Notes under the pieces: generated by a model
Database searches by the model: none
Seen by the model: the letters and a program-made list of their open reading frames with translations, nothing else
What the model was told of the DNA's origin: nothing
NCBI GenBank assembly: GCA_951394405.1
Contig: OX596338.1
Span: 1,674,001-1,738,000 of the forward strand
DNA from: Coprinellus micaceus
Taxonomy: Eukaryota > Basidiomycota > Agaricomycetes > Agaricales > Psathyrellaceae
Direction of reading: 5' to 3'
DNA length: 64,000 bases
Shown here: piece after piece, positions 10,852 to 23,878 of the stretch
Position numbering within the stretch: position 1 is the stretch's first letter
How the letters are laid out: each line of letters opens with the position of its first letter
Made by a program: the position numbers and the translations under genes

Positions 10852-12579
10852 ATGCCTGCAGCCATTCTCCGACACGCAATACCCCAGTTTAGGCAGTTGA
10901 GGCCCAGCACGTCGAACCTCTTGAGAAGTGGGGTTGCCCAGAGGCGGTTTGCGTCGAGCTATAATATCGATGTCGCGGGCCTGACGGAGGAGGAGGCGGA
11001 GGTATGTAGCCAATGCTATTTCCTCGGATTCTTCAATGTGCTTGGCGGGTACTGAGCCCCTGTTTAGTTCCGCAACGCTGTTGTCGACTTTGCTGAGCGC
11101 GAGATTGCTCCTCGAGCCTCTGAGATCGATCGGACGAACACCTTTCCTTCAGTACGTCTTCCTGTCTATCGGGCCTACGACTTCAGCTGCTTATACTACC
11201 GAAGGATGTATGGGAGAAGCTCGGTGACATGGGCTTGTTGGGCATCACTGTCTCCCCCCAGTACAACGGCCTCGGTCTCGGATACTTCCAACACACGCTT
11301 GCCATGGAAGCTCTATCGACCGCCTCTGGATCTGTTGCGCTCTCTTATGGTGCCCACTCGAACCTGTGTGTCAACCAAATACACCGACACGGGACGGAGG
11401 AACAGAAGGCGAAGTACCTCCCGGATTTGATTAGCGGGAAGAAGGTTGGGAGCTTGGCTATGAGCGAGCCGGGGAGTGGAAGTGACGTGGTGAGCATGAA
11501 GCTCAGGGCTAATAAAGTGAGGGGGGGTTATGTGTTGAATGGAAACAAGTTCTGGTGCGTCCGGCTTTGTATTGGTTTGCTTTGACTTTGAAACTGAGAT
11601 GTGCGACAGGATTACAAACGGTCCAGTTGCATCCACACTTGTCGTCTACGCGAAGACGGAGCCAGAGAAGGGTTCCAAAGGTATCACGACGTTCATTATC
11701 GAGAAGGGTTTCAAGGGATTCTCGACACACCAGAAGTTGGACAAGTTCGGAATGCGGGGCAGCGACACATGCGAGCTCGTATTTGAGGACTGCTTTGTCC
11801 CAGAAGGTATTGTGTTCACCTACCTCAACGGGTCTCCCACTCTCTTACATTTCATTGCTAGAGAACGTGCTTGGGGACGTTAACCGAGGCGCTGCTGTGT
11901 TGATGTCGGGTCTCGACCTGGAGCGCGTGGTGCTAAGCGGTGGCCCCCTCGGGTAAGCGCCCAAAACGCCACATCGTCTACGCGAGAAACTAAAGATGTC
12001 GGCTAGGCTGATGCAGGCAGCGTTTGACTACGCGGTCGAATATGTGCACGATCGCAAGCAGTTTGGTCAGCCAGTTGGGACTTTCCAGCTTATGCAAGGT
12101 ATTTGTGATCCTCCATTACCCCGGAAGCATGGAGAACAGGTGCTGATTTCACCCAGCGAAAATTGCGGACATGTACACAAAGCTGAGTGCCAGTAGAGCG
12201 TACGTGTACGCAGTCGCCAAGGCCTGCGACCAGGGGAAAATCAGCCGCAAGGTAGGCCTCGTCTCGAGATAGCCGCCCATAGAGATATCACTCACCCCAC
12301 TGGCACGCACCTGAATAGGACTGCGCAGGGGCAATTTTGTACTCCACCGAGAAAGCGGTCGAGGTTACCATGGAAGGAATGCAGTGCCTCGGAGGAAACG
12401 GATACATTAATGGTAAGCGCGTGGATGCGACAGGTGTAGAGTTAGAGCGCTAATGAACGACAGATTATCCGACAGGGCGCTTCGTTCGCGATGCGCGGCT
12501 GTACACCGTCGGTGCTGGGACGCAGGAGATCCGGAGAATGCTCATCGGGCGAGAGTTTAACGAGCAGTTCAAGCAGTAG
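10852..12579 (+). CDS. IVD: Isovaleryl-CoA dehydrogenase, mitochondrial
   Basis: FAD-dependent acyl-CoA dehydrogenase that oxidises isovaleryl-CoA to 3-methylcrotonyl-CoA in leucine breakdown, passing electrons to ETF in the mitochondrial matrix. Nine exons (10852-11001, 11068-11151, 11205-11554, 11610-11806, 11862-11952, 12007-12098, 12157-12251, 12319-12412, 12464-12579) give 422 residues. The first ~35 residues are Arg/Ser-rich without acids, like a mitochondrial targeting peptide. The substrate/FAD region [11 protein letters not shown], the ITNGP strand and the C-terminal QCLGGNGYI are clear. The conserved [15 protein letters not shown] block holds the Glu that serves as catalytic base in IVD (rather than the later position used by other acyl-CoA dehydrogenases), which favours IVD over butyryl-CoA dehydrogenase. 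The intron 5 acceptor at 12006 was chosen because it restores PLGLMQAA. Confidence 0.93.
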
Positions 12580-12755
12580 AAGGAGGATATCTGGCAGGGA
12601 GACTGTAGTTGACGCCCAATTTGGAGCGAGGATGAAAGAGGAAGCGGCACTGCGCGGCTATTTTTGGATATGTCTTGGCCTACTTCGATCCAATATTCGC
12701 TTTATCTTTTCTTTTTGCGAATTTATCTGCTGCCTGCTGCCCTCCATCTTCAACC

Positions 12756-14024
12756 ATGAACACTACAAATTCTGCAGACGACCTCAAGAACCAGGGCCTC
12801 TACTTTGAATACTCGCCCAAGCCTGCCTCTGACGCTGGCCCCGCCCCGGACACCCCCAGGCCATCCACGCCCCCCACGATCCGTCCCCGCACCGCCCAGG
12901 CTTGTGACAAGTGTCGGGATCGGAAGACAAAGGTACGCATGTCCTCGCATTTCGCCAGATCGTCGTCTCACTCAACTCCAGTGTTCCGGCGAGAAACCCA
13001 CATGCGTTCGCTGCCAGGGACGCGGCCTTCTCTGTACTTATTCTGCCAGGGCAAACCGTGGTTCCAGGACGAGAACGGTCTCACCACCCCAGCAAAAGAA
13101 ACGCGAGCGAGTGCATACAGTCGACCCCCCCGCCGACCGCGCAGAGATCCCCGTATCCTCCCAGCAGTCTGTGGCGAATTCGGTCAACGCGTATAAGCCA
13201 TACCCATACCCCCAGCCGTCCAAAAGCTACTCGCCACGGTTCCAAAATTCTTTCCTGGACGCCTCGCGGTCCTCTTACCAGAGCGAACTCGAAAATGCCC
13301 TCTTGGAGGCTTCTCCCGTCGCCCAGAGTCTCCCTCTGACCTCTGGATTTGAATATCGACGGCCGGGGACCGAATCCCCAGGACAAAACCAGTACCCAGA
13401 CCATGAAGCACGCGGTGGGTCTCGGGACTCAGCAGCTGGCCCCAATGCGCAGTGGTGGTAAGCGTTTCCTTGTCCATTCTCGCCTTTTGTTCCGCACCTC
13501 TGACCACTTTCCTCAGGGACTCCTCTTCCCTATCATCCAACGCGGTGCATGGCGGGGGCCCCAGGATCGGCGACATGCAACTTGGCGGCACCAAGCTCGA
13601 CCCGCTCCCTATCGCCCCTCGGCCGTCCTACGCGGCATCCTCGTCTTTGTTGAACGACAGCTTGGGGGGGCCAGCCTCGAGCCACTTCTTCAATTCCCGC
13701 GGCCAGTACGTCGCCGGTCCCGACCCGGCATCGCAGCCACGGCCCCACGAGCAAGACTTGCGCACGCCCGCTACGGGCAGGTACGACACTGGCTTTTCGA
13801 CATCCATTTTTATAGATCCTCCTCACTCATATTCCAGTGGGTCTTCCCACTACACGTCGACCTCCGCCACGTCCTGGCACCCCATGGACACCCCGCACCA
13901 GCCCGCCCCCCAACACCCCCAGCATCACTATCCGTCCTCGCAGCACCCGCAGACCGCATTCACATACCACTCCCCCATCGGCATCCTGGACCACGAGGAT
14001 AGGCGGTACACCGACTATTATTGA
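12756..14024 (+). CDS. Zn2Cys6 (Gal4-type) transcription factor
   Basis: Three exons (12756-12932, 12982-13457, 13517-14024) give 386 residues. The zinc cluster at about residues 51-78 follows C-x2-C-x6-C-x6-C-x2-C-x6-C, read as CDKCRDRKTK then CSGEKPTCVRCQGRGLLC, with intron 1 falling inside it just before the third Cys. Basic residues and a Ser/Thr-Pro segment follow as in DNA-binding linkers. The rest is low complexity, rich in Ser, Pro, His, Tyr and Gln, and I see no fungal-specific transcription factor middle domain, so this is a short regulator. Its target genes are unknown. It lies 176 bp downstream of IVD on the same strand, which alone does not prove a link. Confidence 0.88.
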
Positions 14025-15797
14025 TTACGACTATGGACTCTGGATAGATGGACAGCTGTAGATTTAGATTCCCTTGTACTGGTTCCCTTCCCTGCTTTTG
14101 TTTTCGTAGGGGCCTCCCCAACGGTGGCGATCTGCCGCTATACCTGTCGTTTTTCGTACTGCATATTTTCTGCTACTGTCGTGGCATGGGCTGCTGGCAC
14201 ATCCCAGGCACACATCTCCAATACTCTTCTTGCTTTTGGTATCGTACTCGACCTCTCTGTAGGATAATGTAATCTGAGACCCCAGTTCGTATTGTATTCT
14301 ACCTCAACTCGCCCTTAATCGAAACGGCTAGAAAGTTCCTTGACACCTGTTCCATCGTGCCGCGAAGGCTGGAAGGCCGGAGAGGGCCAGCTGCCCCCAG
14401 AAAAAATGATAGTGTGCTTGGGTCGTCCTCTTTGGACTCCCATGCCGACGGTACGCACCCCCAAACCCTCCCATGGTACGCAAACCTCCTAAAGCATACG
14501 TCGTAGTGTTCGGGGGGTCGGATGGAGGTGTAGCTTCGGGTCTCACTCGCCCATACATCCCGCATACCATGGGGGCTGGGGGCACGAGCGAGGGACGAGG
14601 AGGTGGATCTCGCCGAACAAGCCTGAGGTACGCACCACCACAAACATCTTGCGACAGCGTGGCCTCCTCTAGATACGACGGGGGTATCTCTACCCGCCTA
14701 GCGGCCGATATCATTGACAACGTACCACCCCCAGCCGATGCCATTGGTCATTGGTGGGGGATTCGAGGCACTACCAAGCACACCGCATACGGGAGGTTGG
14801 ACGTTCGTGCACCATATGGGATTCCAACATTCTCGCCGCCATCCATGCGTTATCTAAATCCAGCCTTTGAGCAGCAGCCAGACGGGCGATAATGCCCAAC
14901 GGGAGTTTGACGAACGTGGTCGTGATATAGAGTTGGAAAGTGGGGCCACCATGGAGTCTCGTTGCGACCTGAACGCCTTCCGTACTTGCTAACCGCCCCA
15001 CTTTTTGCCTGCTCTTTCGCAATGAGCCCTGAAGTACTCTTCTCCTATCCAATCGCCCCCGGTGTCCGGGCCCCACCCACCTTACCCCCAGCTTCTCTTC
15101 TTCCTCCCTTTAGCGAGCAGACCACAAGTCAACCTGCCAGGAGTTGTGAAGTCTTCAAATTATCTATACCAACTAGTAAGAGATATCAATACATATGCTA
15201 GTCATCGTAGTAATGAAGTGGTATGCCCCTCAGGGTGTATGCGGGTTCGAGGGGCAACCGTGAGTAAAGTCGAAAGCGAAAGCGAATAAGGGAGGAGGGG
15301 AAAGAGGAGTAGCGGGGTAAGACCTGTCGGGTGGCGGTCATGACGACGGCGCGGCGTCAAAGTGAGGTGGAGTAGAGTAGGCGGGGAGATGATCCCAGTG
15401 TAAGTGGGAGCTCAATGGAATTACTCTCCGGGGACGACCCCCTGCGATGAGGGTCACTTCTCCATCGGTGATGGGCCCACCTTGGCTTCGACGAGCAGGA
15501 AGGGGACGCTGGGAACCCGGCGGGCAAGGGGTTCGAGGGCTTTAGCTTCCCTTCCCCCTCCCCTAGACGACACCGCGCCAGGACGCGAGGTAGCATGCCG
15601 CCTTTCCACCCATCCTAGCACACACCCATTCCTTTCCACCTCCTACTTCCTGCGCGAGCAGCCACCAGAGAGCTAATTCTCCGGGGCCAAGTCCAGGTCG
15701 AAAGAGAATCTCAGACCGCCGCCGCCATAGCACACCAACCTCGAGCCGACCCCACATACACCTCTACCCATCTCTCCAAAAGGCTCATCGGGCCATC
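14025..15797. other. Gene-poor region with a possible gene remnant
   Basis: 1.8 kb between the Zn2Cys6 gene and PAC1. Apart from the minus-strand fragment reported separately at 14328-14990, I see no coding signal. The interval 15070-15760 has C/T-rich tracts and only short frames in all directions. Confidence 0.45.
14328..14990 (-). pseudogene. Possible gene remnant or incomplete gene, unknown function
   Basis: On the minus strand two frames can be spliced into a protein-like stretch. The upstream part, ending near 14778, contains a hydrophobic segment (LYITTTFVKLPLGIIARLAAAQ) and a helix-like LDNAWMAARMLES. After a putative intron with its acceptor near 14693 it continues as RVEIPPSYLEEATLSQD, then a Pro/Arg/Gly-rich tail to a stop at 14328. 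I find no convincing start codon or upstream exons, and I recognise no family. It may be the tail of a decayed membrane protein or a real gene whose 5' exons I cannot see. Low confidence. Confidence 0.25.
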
Positions 15798-17592
15798 TCA
15801 AGGCAACCAAATCTTAATCGTCTGGTCCACGCTCCCTGTCGCAACCACATTCACCAGCTTCTCTGGCTCGCCCGAGTCCACTCCCTCCACACCATTTACG
15901 CCCTTTTTCTCGCTCGCTCCGCCCGCCGGCTGCCGTCCCCACGCCAGGGTGGCGACGAAATGGCTGTGGGCCTCGACGGTTTTGACGCAGCGGCCCGTTG
16001 AGAGCTCCCATACGCGGATTGTCTTGTCGTCTGATGAGGAGAGGAGGTATTTTCCAGAGGGGTGGAAGGCGAGGGCGCGGACCCAGTTGTCGTGACCAGC
16101 CTGAAGGGAGGATAGAACGAAACGAGTGAGTGGTGTGAATGGAGGAAAGACTGTGAGGGAACTCACGAGATTTCGAATCATCTGGCCTGTTTGCGTGTCC
16201 CAAAGCTTGATCGTCTTATCTCGAGCGCCTGATGCAACGAATAGACCCTGTCGTTTTGACCGATCGGTGCTCTGCGTCAATGTCAGTGGGAGGTTGCATC
16301 GGACCGACTAGCGTGTAGCACGTACAGGGATACCAGCCAATTCTCGAATTGCCGGGTATGCAGCTACTGGTGCAAATGCTACGACGAGGACGTCGTTGTC
16401 GTGCCCTCTCAGTTCTGACTTCGCCTCGCCCGTTAATGGGTCCCACAGCCTCACTGTCTGCATAGGGAAGGGTGGTAAGTGGTAGGTTGTCGGTAAGGAT
16501 GGGTCAACGAACCTGGTCTTTCGAGCAACTCGCCACTAGCTTTCCGTCACTTGACGGCACCACGCATCGTACCCACTCCGAGTGGCCTGTTAGCGTCCGT
16601 ATTTGATGCCTAAAGCAGGCCCAAAGGGGGGCGTTAGTTGTAAGCAGGCGCAAGGAAAGGTGGCCACTGACGTTGAAGCAACATCGAATATCCGTATCGT
16701 GCGATCTCGACTTGCGCTGATGATATGCTGATCTCCAGGCATAAACCGTACTGCAGAAACAGCATGTTCGTGTCCAGGGAACGTCTTTGTATTCTTCCAC
16801 TCGTTTGCTGAATCCCAGATTTTGATGAAAAGATCAGAAGAGCAAGTAACTGCGCAACGCAAAGAGGGCTTCAGTTACCTTCACACGAACACAAGAAACC
16901 TGGGGGAGACGTACCTAGCAAGACACCCTTGTGATCGAAATCGAGGTCGTTGACAGGTTTCGTATGGCTCTTTAGCGTGCGTTCGAACTCTCCCGTTTCC
17001 CAATCCCAGATCTTGACCGTTGCATCTTCGCTGGCAGATGCGAGTATCGAGTATGTTGGATGGAATGCGACGCGGGTGAGGGGTGCTCGATGGCCTGTAA
17101 GGACGTGGGCTGCTGGTGCGCGGGGAAGCCAATCCGACTGGGCTGCCGCTCGCTTGGCGGGTGATAGCGATAGCTCTTCTTGCAGTTGTGCATTCCTGTT
17201 CTCCAGTTCCATGATCTAGTCACCCCGCGAGACGATTTAAGAGCGTTTGTTAGAAATGAATGCACGGTGATGCAATACAGCGTGGAGCTTCGCTCGCAGC
17301 GCACTCACCTTCTTTTGCAATCGGATCACGCTCGTCCATTTCTTCTCCAGCAGCCCAGTGTACCGCGCCGAGGGGTCAGGGGTGTACTCGATGCCCGCGG
17401 ATTCCTTGAGTGCGTTGAATGCGTCTACGTGGTTGTTGGCGTAGAGGTAGTCGAGCATAGACTTGTGGCTAACACGGGCGGGAGGAGCGGGGGAGCGGTT
17501 CAGCATGCTGCATGCAGCGCACAGATCAAGGCCATTCAAGGCAAAGGCAGCACGCACAGGTCCTCTCTCTGCCTGTCTGATAACAGAGACAT
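15798..17592 (-). CDS. PAC1: Nuclear distribution protein PAC1/LIS1
   Basis: Dynein regulator that binds the motor domain and is needed for nuclear migration and spindle positioning in hyphae. Eight exons (17558-17592, 17309-17468, 16915-17215, 16672-16849, 16513-16609, 16326-16457, 16167-16271, 15798-16100) give 436 residues. It has an N-terminal LisH motif ([17 protein letters not shown]), a coiled coil ([15 protein letters not shown]) encoded from exon 3, and then seven WD repeats, for example [58 protein letters not shown] and a closing TIKIWLP. The ATG at 17592 was chosen because MSLLSDRQ is the family start, and the first intron then joins in frame to the LisH helix. Confidence 0.94.
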
Positions 17593-17798
17593 GGCGAAAC
17601 TTGGGCTGGGTCGTCGCTGATGCCGGCTGGGGTCGGTGTGTAGCGCTGGGGAGGGTGTGTGGTCGTTGCGTTGTGGCGGTCAAGACGATGGTTGGGAGGG
17701 CTGATGAACATGTCCGTTTTTAGAAACTCTCCATCGAGCCGACACGCTACACACGGACTCTGCTAAAGCAATCATATTCATATAGGATTGGAGCTACA

Positions 17799-19366
17799 CT
17801 AATTCTTCGGTACAGGAGAGTTGAATGGTGTACTAGGTAACTGGACGCTGTCCAAGGGGCCAACAACCCTGACGCCAGGAGTGACGATGCTCAGTCCTCG
17901 GAGGATCAAGAGTCGCCCTTGCATTGTGAAATCCTGGATACGCGAATCCAACACCAGTTCCTGGAGATAGTGCCCATCCTCATCCGTATTAGAGTCCGTG
18001 GGCTTCATCTGCCTTCTGACAAAGTTAATCAGGGATCGGACATCAGCATCGCGAACGCCCGCTAGTTTGATGCGCTCGAGTTTGGGACAGAGCCAGGTGT
18101 TTTGCCGCTCCCAATCGGCCGGCGTGAGGTCGAAGAGGAGCCGTCCGATTCCGTGGCAGTTGACCAGACCAAGTTCCTCTAAAGCGGGCGCGTGGTAGAA
18201 AATGGTTGACAGCTCGCAAAGGCTCGTTAGGTTACAACTGACGAGGGTGAGGGACGCCAGGTTGGGAGCCGATTGGACGAGGTCCTGGAGGGTCGTGACC
18301 ACTTCTTGCGAAAAGGCAGCGAGGAAGTTGCTGTGGGTCAGGGATAGATGTCGCAACTCGGGAGCACGGACAGAACTAAATATAGGGACGGGGTTGCAGG
18401 GAAAGCGCCACTCGAGAGACAAGCGAGACACGGCAGGCAAAAACACGGGCTCTGGACTGGCCAGGTAGATATTTCGTGGAAAGACGATCGACAGCTCTTG
18501 CAACCTGCTGCAGCTTGAGAGGAGGGTTGGGACCCTTCGAGGATGCTCCCAGAACTCGATCTTGTCGACCTGAAGAACGTTGAGATTGGCCAGAGCGTCG
18601 GAGAGCATGTTGACAAAGGGGCTGGGGTCGCCGAGCCGGAGGGTGTGCAGGTTGGGGGCGTGCACCTTGCCGATCCCGAATTCGTCGAGTATGTAGCCGT
18701 GGTGCTCGATGTAGAGCTGCTGGAGACGCGGCATGTCCGTGACGGTGCCCCGAGGAAAGAGCATGGGCAGAGCGGACTGGTGGACGTGCAAGTTCAGGGC
18801 CTGGATGCGAAAAAGATAGGGAACGAGGTCCCTGATCGCTGCCGAGTTGACGGTCCTGAAGGGATTCGTGCTGGTCAGGACCGGAGGAGGGGCTGTGTTT
18901 GGGTGCACGGTGACCCTGACGGGGAGGTCGGCTGCATGGCGAAACCAGAAGGGAACGAGATGCAGTTTCTGGGAGCTGAGATTGAGGTGGAGGTCGACCC
19001 AGAGACGGGGGGGTTGTGTGTACGATTTCCCTCCAGCGGCGACAGACATGGGAGAGGAGGAGAGGGGTGCAGTCTGGAACATGTGCGGGCGGGGCGTCGC
19101 AGGGACACTCGATGGCCAAGGCAAACACGAGGAGGCAGAGCTCGGGAATGAGGCCCCGCATCGGCGCGTCGCGGACTCTTTTCGCAGAGATATTGGAGTG
19201 CAGTTTCGCATTCTCGTGGTGGATCTGTGTGGGTGTGAGTCGGGGGTGGATCTGGAAGAGGCAGACATAATACTTGGAGGGCCTGGAGACTGGCCCCAAT
19301 GTGGGAGATGGGTGTGGCGTTGGGTGCGAGCTGGGACGCTGGGTCGCCGTCGATGTCGGTGTGCAT
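17799..19366 (-). CDS. F-box/LRR-type protein, frame broken by a G7/C7 run
   Basis: Likely substrate-recognition subunit of an SCF ubiquitin ligase. Exon 1 (19274-19366) starts MHTDIDGD and leads by a clean intron into exon 2 (from 19224) with a short coiled coil and an F-box: LIPELCLLVFALAIE, then LLLSHVCRRWREIVHTTP. At a run of seven G on the plus strand (19007-19013) the reading frame slips. The conserved continuation RLWVDLHLNL lies in another frame, which stays open to the stop at 17799 and carries irregular leucine-rich repeats (for example LQQLYIEHHG, LQELSIVF, LEELGLVNCHGIG). About 505 residues would be expected. The slip may be a sequencing error in the homopolymer or a true null allele. 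Divergent from ATP2 by 122 bp. Confidence 0.75.
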
Positions 19367-19389
19367 GGCTGAGGTAGAGATCAAAATGA

Positions 19390-21276
<1,887 letters not shown>

Positions 21277-21435
21277 GCATTACCTTCACACTCTTTAGAT
21301 TAATTCTGCACGTAGCTGGCTGTCTAGACCCTCAAAAATTATACTATCCTCTGCATTCGCTGCCGTTGAGCTTCCGGTGTCGTGATCGTTTCAGGAGATG
21401 AGGCTCAGTCCAACGAGCGCCAAACAACCTGCCGA

Positions 21436-21467
21436 GGTTCGAATCCTGGTGGCCGGTGCCTTTTTTT
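21436..21467 (+). other. Pol III-type B box followed by a T7 terminator; tRNA-like remnant
   Basis: A perfect B-box consensus GGTTCGAATCC lies at 21436-21446 and a run of seven T follows at 21461-21467, the arrangement of a tRNA 3' half and its Pol III terminator. The T stem would have one G-G mismatch, and I could not find a matching 5' acceptor strand or a good A box within 100-130 bp upstream, so I do not call a tRNA. It sits 160 bp after the ATP2 stop. Confidence 0.35.
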
Positions 21468-21544
21468 GTGTCCCATTTTGGATGGCGAGGTGACGGTGTC
21501 TCTGAAATCGAGTTGACGGTTGCTCCCAACCACGACAACGCCCG

Positions 21545-23565
21545 ATGTCATCCCTCGATAAGCTCGAAGAAGCCGTGCATACCGTCGAGCAATATTTCTA
21601 CTCTACTGTATCTACCGTCACACAAGGCCTCCCCGACGTCCATGATGTCGCAAATCGGCTCTGGATAGACATCTCGAGGTACGGGCCAGGGATCCCTGCG
21701 TTCCCTGAAGTCCACATCCCTTCGCTGGGAGATTTCCAAGTCCCCCCGCCGCCTCCACCACCCCCTGCGCCCGCATCTTTCGTCGAGAACCTCGGAAAGT
21801 GGGTTCAGGACCACCCGCGGAAGGCGTCTGGAGTCGTGGTCGGCGTTGTTGGCACTGGGTTGCTTATCGGGTATCGGCATGCGTTTGCTGGAAGACCACC
21901 GACGAGGACGGTGTCAAACAGGGCACTTGTTGGACAGTCGGGCGAGAGGAGGCAGGTTGTCGGTGAGTCTTGAGGTTGGCGTTGGAAGTGGATGGCTTAT
22001 CGATTCCATGTGTCTGCGAATTGCAGTTGTCCTTGGGGCTGATACGCCCTATGGTCTGCCCCTCATTCAGGATTTAGAGAAGAGAGGATACATTGTAATT
22101 GGCTCCGTCTCGACGCCCGAGGCTGTCGAGGCGCTGGAGAGCAAGTCGAGAGGGTATATGAAGGCTCTGGTGCTGAACCCAAGCGAGGTGCGAGATTAGT
22201 GCTGCTGTAGCAGGTACTATTAGACTGACCAGAGCGTTCTAGCCCGCCACCGTCCCCGTCTTCCTGAGGTCACTCTCCTCCACTCTGTCGCGCAAGTTCC
22301 CTCTTAGGTCCTCTGGTGACCCATACTCCTCCCCCGCCTCGCAGCCCTACATTCAATCCGTCATCTCCCTCCTCACTCTCCCTGCCGCTGCCGCCTCAGT
22401 ACCTACCCTTGGTCCCCTCGAACACATCTCGCTCGGTACCGACTACCTCCCTTACCTCAATGCAACCCAAATCAGTCCTCTCCAAGTGATCCAGCAACTC
22501 CTTCCCCTGCTGCGTACCGGCTCAGCACGGAGCGTCGACAAGGGCAAGAAGTCGATCATCATCTGCCTTCCTGCCGTCGACACGCATGTCGCGCTGCCGT
22601 TCAGCGTTGTCCAGGCGATGAGCGCGGCAGGGACGTTGAAGGCTGTGGAGATTCTGAGACGCGAGATTGCCGTGGCCTCTGTGACTGGCAAGACCGACTC
22701 GATGAAGAACATTCGGGTCGTCACTGTTGAGGTTGGGTCTATCGAATTGGGCGTGCGTGGGGCGCCGGTGCCGGATGAACACGCCAACATTCTAAAGGCG
22801 ACGGAAAAGTGGACCTCCTCGGAGAAGCTGATATATGGGCCGGCGTTTGCAAGTGTCATTGGGCACCACCAAGCACATGTGCAGCAGGAGGAAGTGGGAG
22901 GCTGGTGGGAAGGTGTTCAGGCGCTGTTTGGAGAGCGCAGGCATTATGCGGTGGGGAGGAGGCCGGCGAAGATGAGCGCGTTCGTGAAAAAGGTGGTGGG
23001 CATCGTAAGCGAGGGTAGGTATGGGCCTACAGTGTTCGGACAAAATGTGGGCTTGGGCGTTGTTATGAATTGGGTGAGGGGAGATCGGGTTGCGGTTGGC
23101 GCAGGAGGTCCGTCGTCTCTCTCGATGTTTGACCTCACTCTGACTTTTTATGCAGCGAACACGTACAAACTCGCTTCATACCTTCCTTCCCTCCTCCTGG
23201 ACGGTCTGCTTAACCTTCCATATTTCTTAATTGGCCTGAGGAACAGGCTCCTTCCCGTTCAACCCCACCGCATCCCTCCTCGCAATCTCCCCTCCGCTCG
23301 TCCTTCTCGATCCGGTGGAAGGTCTCCCCAACCTCGTCGGGACGATGCTAGGCTAGCCATCGGTGCTTCGCCTGAAGCCGCTCCCTCTTCTCAACCTCCC
23401 GCCACCAGTGTTGAGGATGCCACGGCGAAAGAGGACACTATTATCCAGGAAGAAATCGACGTCAGGTCCGATTCCGATGTTACTGACATGGCACCGAGCT
23501 CGAACCCAAGCGTTGAGAACAGTTGGATCAACCTCGAGCATCGCCCAGAGGGACCCTCTGCTTGA
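21545..23565 (+). CDS. DUF1776-like membrane protein with SDR-type fold
   Basis: A 617-residue protein from four exons (21545-21962, 22027-22187, 22243-23107, 23156-23565). The N-terminal part has a helical segment, a run of eight prolines near residue 62, and one membrane helix (ASGVVVGVVGTGLLIGY, about residues 98-114). After intron 1 a Rossmann-like strand and loop appears, VVLGADTPYGLPLIQDLEKRGY, resembling the cofactor loop of short-chain dehydrogenases but lacking the full TGxxxGxG pattern. Fungal DUF1776 proteins have this arrangement, and I assign it on overall pattern. The C-terminus is Pro/Ser-rich and acidic. Catalytic function is unknown; a degenerate SDR anchored in an organelle membrane is an inference. 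Confidence 0.7.
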
Positions 23566-23878
23566 TGCACTCTTTTCCTCCTGCTTTGAACGGTTCGCAT
23601 ACAAGGTCACCATGTATCACTACTAGCTCGATGGACTTGCGGGTTTCTCTCCGTCCTCATGTTTACTAGCATTACTCCCACCTCCTCGCAACCACCCCTT
23701 TCGTCGTGTTATTCCAAGTGTAACAACATTGCAAACGTATGTACAGTAGTTAGCTCAACGACAACAACCCCTATCCACTTTCTACTCTTGCCCTGAATGA
23801 CGCAATCGGCGTGCACGCTCAGAGTCGGGTGGGCTCACGCTCGCTTTCCTTCCAACGCGACCACCTCGCGGATATACG
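23566..23878. other. Intergenic, DUF1776-like gene to cyclic phosphodiesterase
   Basis: 313 bp, no gene or recognisable element seen. Confidence 0.5.

Noticed and set aside
11997..12196. Acceptor just before ATG at 11997 for IVD exon 6
   Set aside because: It gives the wrong phase; the acceptor at 12006 restores the conserved PLGLMQAA.
21361..21459. Complete tRNA gene ending at the T7 run
   Set aside because: Acceptor and D stems could not be paired; kept only as a tRNA-like element.
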